Below are positions 15,568 through 23,005 of a stretch of DNA of 64,000 nucleotides, piece by piece (the first letter of the stretch is position 1; each line of letters begins with the position of its first letter). The stretch spans positions 117,129 to 181,128 of the forward strand of contig DATHEA010000024.1 in NCBI GenBank assembly GCA_035318745.1, written 5' to 3'. The translations under genes were made by a program, and so were the position numbers. A model generated the notes under the pieces. That model saw only the letters and a list, made by a program, of their open reading frames with translations, made no database searches and was not told the origin of the DNA. Source of the DNA: VRUE01 sp035318745. Its GTDB lineage: Bacteria > Actinomycetota > Thermoleophilia > Solirubrobacterales > 70-9.

Positions 15568-16706
15568 CCAACAAAAGCCCGCCGACGGGCCTAAAAGCGA
15601 ACTCCGGCTTCGCTTTTAGGCCCGTCGGCGGGCTTTTGGGGGTGCTCTTTTGCCTTCTCGTCGCCGGGGTGCTTGCCGCCCCCGCCCAGGCAAGCGGGGT
15701 CAAGGCGATTTGGGGCCCAACCGAACTGGAAGCCGGTAGCGCCGCTTGCCCCTCCAACGGTCAGCCGTGTTCGGCCTTCCCGACTTACAGCCGCCTCGGG
15801 GTGGACGTGTTCCAGTACCAGATCCACTGGGATGAAGTTGCACCCACCCGGCCCAAGCACCCACGCGATCCGGACGACCCCGCCTACCACTGGGGCGAAG
15901 TCGACCGCGTGGCCGCGGAAGCGGAGCGTTACGGGATCCGCCTGGCAATCCTGATTCAGCGCGCGCCGAGCTGGGCGAACGGCGGCCGTTCGCCGATCTG
16001 GGCGCCGCGCGACCCAAGCGACTTCGCCGATTTTGCCTACGCCGCCGGCCGCCGCCTGCCGAGCGTCCACATGTGGATGATCTGGGGCGAGCCGGCGCGG
16101 GGGGAAAACTTCCTGCCGATGCACGCCGGCAACCCGGCCGGTCCGCGCCTCTACGCGCGGATACTCGACGCCTCCTACGGCGCCCTGAAGGCGGCCTCGC
16201 CCGGCAACATCGTCGTGGGGGGGATGACGCTGAACGGGGGAACGGTGCGGCCGACCCTCTTCCTGCGTTGGATGAAGCTGCCTAACGGCCGGCCACCGCG
16301 CATGGACCTGTGGGGCCACAACCCCTTCGACGGCCGCTTCCCCAACCTCGCCGACGACCCGATCGGCCGCTTCCGCGGCTTCAACGACATCGACACCTTC
16401 TACCGCGAAATCCGTGCCACCTACCGCCAGGGCCATCGCAAGGTGCCGCGCCTATGGCTTTCGGAGTGGACGGTGATCTCCGACAAACCGAGCAGGATCT
16501 TCGTCCACTTCTATGTCACCGCCCCCGAACAGGCGCGCTGGCTGCAGGCGGCCTTCGCGATCGCCCGCCGGACCCCCTACGTGGCCGGCCTGGGTTGGTT
16601 CACCCTGCTCGACGAGCCGCCCGCCTCAGGCAGCGCCGACTGGGGCCTGATGCGCTCCGACGGGACGCCAAAGCCCTCCTTCGCTGCCTACATGCATGCC
16701 CCGTAG
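15564..16706 (+). CDS. Secreted glycoside hydrolase (GH39/GH5-like TIM barrel)
   Basis: 380 residues: an N-terminal signal (GGLLGVLFCLLVAGVLAAPA then QASG), then a clan-A TIM barrel. WGEPARGENF near residue 175 gives the acid/base Glu in the N/G-E-P context, and LWLSEWTV near residue 305 the likely nucleophile Glu. It probably cleaves the locus polysaccharide outside the cell. ATG 15564 overlaps the previous stop (ATGA). The first codons consist of a 30-bp perfect hairpin, so a GTG start near 15641 inside the signal sequence is an alternative. Confidence 0.82.
   Translation: MTNKSPPTGLKANSGFAFRPVGGLLGVLFCLLVAGVLAAPAQASGVKAIWGPTELEAGSAACPSNGQPCSAFPTYSRLGVDVFQYQIHWDEVAPTRPKHPRDPDDPAYHWGEVDRVAAEAERYGIRLAILIQRAPSWANGGRSPIWAPRDPSDFADFAYAAGRRLPSVHMWMIWGEPARGENFLPMHAGNPAGPRLYARILDASYGALKAASPGNIVVGGMTLNGGTVRPTLFLRWMKLPNGRPPRMDLWGHNPFDGRFPNLADDPIGRFRGFNDIDTFYREIRATYRQGHRKVPRLWLSEWTVISDKPSRIFVHFYVTAPEQARWLQAAFAIARRTPYVAGLGWFTLLDEPPASGSADWGLMRSDGTPKPSFAAYMHAP
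15572..15638. repeat. 30-bp perfect inverted repeat at the glycosidase start
   Basis: Arms 15572-15601 and 15609-15638 are fully complementary with a 7-nt loop (CTCCGGC); the outer ends are CAAAAGCCCGCC / GGCGGGCTTTTG. It has the shape of a strong terminator, bidirectional in sequence, but lies inside the first codons of the coupled glycosidase frame. Confidence 0.9.
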
Positions 16707-16715
16707 ACACTCGCC

Positions 16716-17951
16716 TCAGGCGGAGGCGAGTAGGTCGTGCCAGCGATGCAGCCAGGCTTTGCGGCCGAAGTCGCGCTCGGCGGCGTGGCGGCCCGCAGCG
16801 CCCATCGCCGCACGGCGAGCCGGGTCTGCCGCGAGTGCGGTCAACGCCGCGGCGAGGGCGCGGGGATCCTCCGGCGGGACGACGACGCCGCAGGACTCGG
16901 CCTCGACCAGCCGGGCCGCCTCGCCGCGGGCCGCGAGCAGGACCGGCCGGCCGGCGGCCATCGCCTCCAGTAGCTTGGTCGGCAGGGCGCCTTCGAAGAT
17001 CGGCAGGTCACGCAGCATCACCACGGCGACGTCGCTCTCGGCATAGAGCGAGGGGATGCGTTCGGCGGGGACGGCGCCGAGCATCCGCACGCCGGACGGG
17101 CCCCTCCTGGCGAGCCGCGCGCGCAGCGCCGGCGCCTCCGCTCCGTCGCCGGCGATCGTCACCCCAAGGTCGGTGCCGGCGCCGCGCTGAATCTCTTCGG
17201 CCGCGTCGATCAGGGTGCCGAGGCCGTGGGCCAGGCCCACCGTGCCGGCATAGAGGACGCGCAGCGACGACCCCCCGTTCACACTCTGCCCGCCGTTGCT
17301 CGCCGCCCGCTCCGCCCCCGCCGCGGTGGGGTCGAAGCGGGAAAGGTCGACCGCGGGGCGCACCAAGGCCGCCTTGCCGGCCGACTCGGCGCGCCCGCGG
17401 AGCTCCCCGAAGATGCCCTCGGTCGGACAGGCGATCGCCGCTGCCTCGCGATAGGCCGCACGCTCCAGTCGCTGTGCTGCGGCGATCGCTCGTGGCGAGC
17501 TCAGCGTTCCCATCTCGACCGCGGAGTCGGGCCACAGGTCGGCGACGTTGAGCACCAGCCTGGCCCGCTTGGCCCGCGCGTAGGCGATCGCGGCGCCGGC
17601 CAGTATCAGGGGTGGCGTCTCGACCAGGAGCACGTCGACCGGTCCGCCGGCGGGCGCCGCGGCGAGGGCGGCTGACGCCAGCGAGGCATGGTTGGCGAGC
17701 CGCCGCGCAAAACCGCGATTCGGCGCCGGGTAGACCCAGCTGCGCATGATCCGAACCCCGTCCTCCTGCTCGACCTGCAGTGGCCGGTTGCGGTAGGGCG
17801 GCTTGATCTCACCGTCCGGGTAGTGGGGAAAGCCGGTGTGGACGGTCACCTCCGCGCCTGCCCGAGCCAGGCCGTGGGCCAGTGCGGCGAGGCGGGTCTG
17901 AGGGGCGCCGACCTCTGGCGGGTAGTAGTGGGTGAGGATGCGCAGCCTCAT
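16716..17951 (-). CDS. Glycosyltransferase family 4
   Basis: 411 residues, GT-B fold. MRLRILTHYYPPEVGAPQTR is the typical N-terminal motif (WbuB-like), and the C-terminal domain has VLYAGTVGLAHGLGTLI and the nucleotide-sugar site FEGALPTKLLEAMAAGRPVL with the conserved Glu. ATG 17951 overlaps the upstream gene stop (ATGA), so the two GT4 genes are coupled. It is the last gene of a three-gene minus-strand group. Confidence 0.9.
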   Translation of the reverse strand: MRLRILTHYYPPEVGAPQTRLAALAHGLARAGAEVTVHTGFPHYPDGEIKPPYRNRPLQVEQEDGVRIMRSWVYPAPNRGFARRLANHASLASAALAAAPAGGPVDVLLVETPPLILAGAAIAYARAKRARLVLNVADLWPDSAVEMGTLSSPRAIAAAQRLERAAYREAAAIACPTEGIFGELRGRAESAGKAALVRPAVDLSRFDPTAAGAERAASNGGQSVNGGSSLRVLYAGTVGLAHGLGTLIDAAEEIQRGAGTDLGVTIAGDGAEAPALRARLARRGPSGVRMLGAVPAERIPSLYAESDVAVVMLRDLPIFEGALPTKLLEAMAAGRPVLLAARGEAARLVEAESCGVVVPPEDPRALAAALTALAADPARRAAMGAAGRHAAERDFGRKAWLHRWHDLLASA

Positions 17952-19078
17952 CGGCCGAGCGCGTCGTAGACGGCCAGCAGGCTTTGCTTCTCCCGCTCCC
18001 AGCTCAACTCTGTGGCGGCCCTCGCGAGCCGCTCCCTCAGCCCCTCGTCGTTCTGCTGCGCGAGCGCCGTGCGCAGCGCCACGGCGACGCTCTCGGGGTC
18101 GGCGCCGTCGGCGCACCAGCCGATTCCGTGGGCCCGTACCAGCCGGGACGCTTCCGGCAGGTCGCTGACCACGACGGGCAGGCCGGCGGCGACGTACTCG
18201 AACAGCTTGTTGGGCAGAGCGAGTCGGTGGTTCTCGCAGCTGTCGGCCAACAGCGAGACGCCGACGTCCGCCTGCGCCGTGTAGGACAGCAACGCCTCGG
18301 GTGGAACCGGGCCGAGGAAGTGGCTGCGATCGGCAGCGCCGGATTCGCCGGCAATCCTCCGCATGCGCGTCGCGTATGGACCCTCGGCGCCCAGGTAGAG
18401 AAGGTGTGCTTCGGGGAGAAGATCGAGTGCGCGCAGCAGGACCTCGCAGCCGCGGCCGGCGGCGACCGCGCCCTGGTGCAGGACGAGCGGTGCGTCGCCG
18501 ATCCCCAGGGCGCGGCGAAGGTCGGGCGCCGGGGCCGCATCGGGGGGTGGCAGGTCGGGCAGGTTGCGGATCACCGCCGGCGGGCGGCGCAGGCGATAAC
18601 GCTCGCTCAGCCTCGCGGCGATTCCGTCCGAGACGGCGATCACCGCGTCCGCCCGCGGCGCTCCCAGGCGCTCGGCGCCGGCGACGACCGCGGGCCAGGC
18701 ACCGCCGCGGTAGGGCACGCCGGTGGCCAGCTCGTGCGAGTCGTAGACGAGCCGCGAGCCGCAGCGGCGGGCGGCCAGCAGCCCGGGCAGCAGCATCGCC
18801 GCGTCGTGGGCATGGATCGCGTCGGGCCAGGTCGCGGCGGCGCGCAGCGCCAGGCGAGTCGCCTCGGCTCCCAGCCGCGCGGCGTGGGGTAACCGCTCCC
18901 GGCCGCGACGCAGCGTCGCCGGCGTCAGGGCATATGGCAGTCCAGGCAGCTCACGCTCCGCGGACGGCGGCAGATGTACGACGGTCACCTCGTGCCCGGC
19001 GCCCGCCAGCGCGCCCGCCTCGCGCCGCACCCGCGAGTCGTGGGCGATGTCCTTGTGCAGGAGCATGCAGATCCGCAT
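17948..19078 (-). CDS. Glycosyltransferase family 4
   Basis: 376 residues. MRICMLLHKDIAHDSRVRREA is the common GT4 start (HD-x-RV-x-REA), followed by an acceptor domain with DAIHAHDAAM and a donor domain with LVLHQGAVAAGRGCEVL and LALPNKLFEYVAAGLPVV. Acceptor and donor sugars cannot be told. ATG 19078 is selected as the motif begins there; the open frame extends further but the extension is low-complexity. It lies 46 bp downstream of the aminotransferase gene in the same orientation. Confidence 0.9.
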   Translation of the reverse strand: MRICMLLHKDIAHDSRVRREAGALAGAGHEVTVVHLPPSAERELPGLPYALTPATLRRGRERLPHAARLGAEATRLALRAAATWPDAIHAHDAAMLLPGLLAARRCGSRLVYDSHELATGVPYRGGAWPAVVAGAERLGAPRADAVIAVSDGIAARLSERYRLRRPPAVIRNLPDLPPPDAAPAPDLRRALGIGDAPLVLHQGAVAAGRGCEVLLRALDLLPEAHLLYLGAEGPYATRMRRIAGESGAADRSHFLGPVPPEALLSYTAQADVGVSLLADSCENHRLALPNKLFEYVAAGLPVVVSDLPEASRLVRAHGIGWCADGADPESVAVALRTALAQQNDEGLRERLARAATELSWEREKQSLLAVYDALGR

Positions 19079-19124
19079 CGTCGTGCGATCCGGCGGCTGC
19101 CTGTCGGCGGGCGGAGCGGAGGCC

Positions 19125-20375
19125 TCAGCCGGCGACCGCACTGGGGCTCCGCGCCGCGGTGTCGCCGGCCGGCTCCTCACGCTCGGTTGTCGCAGCCTGG
19201 AGCGCTGCCTCGATCACCAGCCCCTGTTGCCACTCCTCCATGTGGGGGAAGATCGGCAGCGATACCGCACGCGCGGCGAAGGCTTCGGACAGGGGCAGCG
19301 CCGCTGCCGAGTGGCCGTAGGCCGGGCTGGTGTGCAGAGGGGGGAAGTGGATGCTGGTCTCGACGCCGCGCGCCGAGAGATGCTCGCGGAATGCCGGCCG
19401 GTCGATCTCCTCGCCGAGCACGACTGCGAAGACGCAGTGGCTGGCCCGTTCGCCGGCCGGCGGGGGTGTGAGCAGGGTCAGCCCCTCGGCGCCGGCGAAG
19501 GCGGCGCGGTAGGTCGTGTCGACCTCGGCCCGGCGACGGTTGTCCTCGTCGAGCCGGCGCAGGCGGGCGTTGGCCAGCGCCGCCCGCGGATCGTCGATCC
19601 GGTAGTTGAAGCCGACCTCTTCGACCGTGTACTCGGGCGCGGCAGCGCGGCGGCGCTCCCAGGTCGAAGCACTGATGCCGTGCCAGCGCAGGGCGCGGGC
19701 GCGGCGGGCGACCTCGTCGTCGTCAGTGAGCAGCATCCCTCCCTCGCCGATGCCGAGGTTCTTGCTGGCCGAGAAGCTGAGCGCACCGGCCAGGCCGAAG
19801 GTGCCGACGTGGCGGCCGTCCTGCCAGGACCCGCTGGCGTGGGCGGCATCCTCGATCAGCACCAGGCCGCGTCGCTCGGCCAGCTCGGCCAGCTCGGCCA
19901 GCTCGCCAGGATGGCCGCCGTAGGACATCGCGACGATCGCCTTCGTGCTCGGCTCGATCAGTGCCTCGGCCACCCTGGCCGACAGCCACGGTCGCTCGAT
20001 CGCGGCCACCTCGGCGAAGCGGGGAGTGGCGCCGGTACAGGCGATCGCGTTCACAGTCGCGGCGAAGGCGAGCGAGGGAACGATCACCGTGTCGCCCGGC
20101 CCGAGGCCCGCGGCGACGCAGGCGATGTGCAGCGCCGCGCTGCAGCTGGAGACGGCAATCGCCTGCTCGGCGCCGGTGTAGGCGCACATCGACTCCTCGA
20201 GCTCGGCGGTGCGCGGGCCCATGCAGAGCCAGCCGGAACGGTAGGCGTCCATCGCCTCGCTCAGCTCGGACTCGAGCAGAAGCGGCGAAGCAAGTGGCAC
20301 CCGACGATCCGCGGTCGCCTGCCCAGAGCTCGGAGCCGAGCCATTGTTTCCCACGAAAACTGCCCCTCCCCGCAT
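19125..20375 (-). CDS. DegT/DnrJ/EryC1/StrS sugar aminotransferase
   Basis: 416 residues. PLP lysine in FSASKNLGIGEGG (about K205); AVSSCSAALHIA and LVLIEDAAHASG complete the active site. The start RVPLASPLLLESELSEAMDAYRSGWL is typical of ArnB/PseC/PerA-like enzymes that transaminate a 4-keto sugar. It is a second amino-sugar activity, separate from the WbpE-like gene. The segment ELAELAELAE is coded by a 9-bp tandem repeat (about 19874-19905). ATG 20375 is divergent from the next operon. Confidence 0.9.
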   Translation of the reverse strand: MRGGAVFVGNNGSAPSSGQATADRRVPLASPLLLESELSEAMDAYRSGWLCMGPRTAELEESMCAYTGAEQAIAVSSCSAALHIACVAAGLGPGDTVIVPSLAFAATVNAIACTGATPRFAEVAAIERPWLSARVAEALIEPSTKAIVAMSYGGHPGELAELAELAERRGLVLIEDAAHASGSWQDGRHVGTFGLAGALSFSASKNLGIGEGGMLLTDDDEVARRARALRWHGISASTWERRRAAAPEYTVEEVGFNYRIDDPRAALANARLRRLDEDNRRRAEVDTTYRAAFAGAEGLTLLTPPPAGERASHCVFAVVLGEEIDRPAFREHLSARGVETSIHFPPLHTSPAYGHSAAALPLSEAFAARAVSLPIFPHMEEWQQGLVIEAALQAATTEREEPAGDTAARSPSAVAG

Positions 20376-20388
20376 TGGAACTTGAAGG

Positions 20389-20394
20389 TAGTCT
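20389..20394 (+). promoter_or_regulatory. -10 box TAGTCT for the glycosyltransferase operon
   Basis: TANNNT-type box 10 nt before TTG 20405, with AAAGGG (20395-20400) as a possible ribosome binding site between them. It supports 20405 as the start over the in-frame TTG at 20375. Confidence 0.4.
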
Positions 20395-20404
20395 AAAGGG
20401 TATC

Positions 20405-23005
20405 TTGGGGTACCGGGGAAGATGGATATGCGCTCGTGTCGCCGGCGAGGCGCTCGACGTCGGCTGTGCCGGGGGGGAAGTCGCCGAGCAGCTCGAGCGG
20501 GAGGGACATCGGATCGTCACGGTGGAGCCCGAGCGTGCCGGCGCTCTGCCCTTCGAGGCCGAGAGCTTCGACACTGTCCTGCTCGGCGCATTCATCGCGG
20601 AGTGGGCAAGTCGAGAGCGGCCGATAGTCGAGGCGCGCCGGGTGCTGCGACCGGGTGGGCGGCTGCTCGTCGCCGTGCCATATCCCGCTGCGGGAGGGGA
20701 CGGGGGTGGGATCTCGCTAGAGGCGCTGCTGGCCGAGCTGACTGAGTTCGCGGTGAAGGAGATCGAGGCCGTGGAGGGGCAGCTTTGCCTGCTGGCCGAC
20801 CGGGTTGTGGGCAGGAATCGGGCGGCGGCCTGGCGCCGTGCACTGGAGGTCTCTGAGGAGTGCCTGGTCGAGCGCAATCAGGTGATCGACGATCTGACCG
20901 CTTCCGTGACCGAGCTCGAGGCGAGCCGCGAACGCGAGGAACGCGCCCGCGGCGACGTTGTCCGTCTGGAGACGGCGCTGGCTGCCGCCACGCACCAGCG
21001 CGACCTCGAAGGGGAGAAGGCGCGGCTGGCCAGCGACGGCGTGACCGAGCTGGAACGACGGCTGGAGGGCCTACGCCACGAGCATGAGCGGGGGCTGGCC
21101 GAGGTCGACCTGAGACGCAAGAGCATCGAGGAGATGCAGCGCGAGCTGACCGAGACGCGGCAGAAGTTGGGGGAGAGCGAGCGAAAGCTGGTCTTGCATG
21201 ACCTTGATCTCGCGGCGCGCATACGTGAGCTCAGCCAGGCCGGCGAGGACCTGAAGACCGCCCAGCTCGGGATCGAGTCCCGCGAGCGCAAGCTCGCTCT
21301 CAGCGAGACTCGGCTGGAGAAGGCCCGACAGCGGGCCGAGCAGTTCCGCGGCTCGCTTGTCGCCATCCGCGAGGGCCGCTCCTACCGGCTGATGCGGATC
21401 CTCTGGCGTCTGCGCCGGCCGTTCCGGCGCGCATCCCGGGAGGAGAGCGTCGAGGCGCCCGCCGGCGAGGACGCCGACCCGGCGCCCCCAGTCACAGAGG
21501 CTTCTCCGTCTGCCCCGGCACCGGCAGGGCCGCCGTTAGCGGCCACCGAGCGCAAACCTCCAATGCGGCCTACGGGCACGCGCCTTCGCGTCGTCTCGAT
21601 TCTCGACGAGATGTCGCAGGCCTGTTTTGCACCGGATTGCGAGCTGGTTCCGCTAAGTCTTAAAGGCTGGGCCGAGCAGCTCGACGAGACCCAGCCCGAT
21701 CTGCTGCTGGTCGAGTCGGCTTGGAACGCCAACAGCGGCGAGTGGCAGTACCGGATCGCCCAGTATCCGCGCGCGGACCTTGCCGGCCTGCCGGCTCTGC
21801 GTGCTCTCATCGACGGCTGCCGCGAGCGCGGCATCCCGACGGCCTTCTGGAACAAGGAGGACCCGGTTCACCTCGACCGTTTCTTCGAGGCGGCCGGGCT
21901 CTTTGACCATGTCTTCACCACCGACATCGGCTGCGTCGAGCGCTACCGCGCCCTGCCAGGTAAGCGCACGGTGACGCCGCTGCCTTTTGCTGCCCAGCCG
22001 CGCATCCACAATCCCATTGCCGCTGTCCCCGAGCGTAGTGCTTCACCCTGCTTCGCCGGTGCCTGGTACCGCGATCGTCACCTCGATAGGCGCTTGGCGC
22101 TGGAGGCACTGCTCGACGCCGCCCGTCCCTATGGCCTCGTCATCTACGACCGCCGTTTCGGTGCCGACGATGACGCCTTCGGCTTCCCCGAGCGCTTCGC
22201 GCCGCACGTTCTCGGCAAGCTGCCCTACGAGCGCATCCTCGATGTCTACAAGAGCCATCGCGTCTTCCTCAACGCCAACTCGGTGGTCGACTCGGCGACG
22301 ATGTGCTCGCGCCGCGTCTTCGAGCTGGCTGCCTGCGACACGGCGATCGTCAGCACGCCCGGCGCCGCCCTGGCGGCGCTGCTCGGCGAGGGGATGGTGG
22401 AGGAGGCGGGGGACGAGGCAAGCGCCGCGGCCGCGCTCGAGCGCCTGCTCGGCGACGAGGCGGAGCGCAAGCGCCGCACTCGCACCGCCCGCCGCGTCGT
22501 CTTCACTGAGCACACCTACGCCGAGCGGTTGGCGAAGATCGCTGAGGTCGCCGGGCTCGGCGCCTCCTCGCTGCGGCGAGAGCCCTTCGTGGTTGGCGGT
22601 AGATCGTCGAACGGCAATGTGCCCAATGGTGCCGATCCCATCTCCAATGGCCCAAAAGACCGCCATCCGTGGCGATTGGCGCTGACGCCGGGCGCCACCC
22701 TCTCCGAGTCGGCGCTGGCCGACCTGGCTGCGGGCGCAGCCTTCGCCGATGCCGACGTCATCGGCGCCAGCCCGGAGAGAAACGGCGACCCGGCAGTCGA
22801 ACACCGCTACGTCGCCGACTTGGACCCTCGTGCCCTCCTCCTGCGCCGCGAGCTGGTCGAGTCCCGCGGTTGCCCCAGCGGTTCTCCCGAGCAAGTGCGA
22901 GCCCAGCTACGCCAGTGGAGCGATGAAGGCATCCGCCTTTACGCCGCCGACGCCGACCTGTTGCCGAGTCGGAAGGTCCCTCCAGTCGCGATCGGCGCAC
23001 GATGA
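20405..23005 (+). CDS. Methyltransferase - coiled coil - CgeB-like glycosyltransferase fusion
   Basis: About 866 residues in three parts. The N-terminal 130 carry a SAM fold (ALDVGCAGGEVAEQLEREG, VLRPGGRLLVAVP). Residues about 150-330 are a long coiled coil rich in Glu/Arg/Leu. The C-terminal part (about 400-720) is a CgeB/DUF3880-type GT-B domain with DLLLVESAWNANSGEWQYRI, PTAFWNKEDPVHLDRF and VFLNANSVVDSATMCSRRVFE. The architecture suggests a chain-tethered or length-controlling enzyme, by analogy with coiled-coil WbdD-like proteins; that role is inference. It is coupled to the next gene by ATGA. Confidence 0.85.
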   Translation: MGYRGRWICARVAGEALDVGCAGGEVAEQLEREGHRIVTVEPERAGALPFEAESFDTVLLGAFIAEWASRERPIVEARRVLRPGGRLLVAVPYPAAGGDGGGISLEALLAELTEFAVKEIEAVEGQLCLLADRVVGRNRAAAWRRALEVSEECLVERNQVIDDLTASVTELEASREREERARGDVVRLETALAAATHQRDLEGEKARLASDGVTELERRLEGLRHEHERGLAEVDLRRKSIEEMQRELTETRQKLGESERKLVLHDLDLAARIRELSQAGEDLKTAQLGIESRERKLALSETRLEKARQRAEQFRGSLVAIREGRSYRLMRILWRLRRPFRRASREESVEAPAGEDADPAPPVTEASPSAPAPAGPPLAATERKPPMRPTGTRLRVVSILDEMSQACFAPDCELVPLSLKGWAEQLDETQPDLLLVESAWNANSGEWQYRIAQYPRADLAGLPALRALIDGCRERGIPTAFWNKEDPVHLDRFFEAAGLFDHVFTTDIGCVERYRALPGKRTVTPLPFAAQPRIHNPIAAVPERSASPCFAGAWYRDRHLDRRLALEALLDAARPYGLVIYDRRFGADDDAFGFPERFAPHVLGKLPYERILDVYKSHRVFLNANSVVDSATMCSRRVFELAACDTAIVSTPGAALAALLGEGMVEEAGDEASAAAALERLLGDEAERKRRTRTARRVVFTEHTYAERLAKIAEVAGLGASSLRREPFVVGGRSSNGNVPNGADPISNGPKDRHPWRLALTPGATLSESALADLAAGAAFADADVIGASPERNGDPAVEHRYVADLDPRALLLRRELVESRGCPSGSPEQVRAQLRQWSDEGIRLYAADADLLPSRKVPPVAIGAR

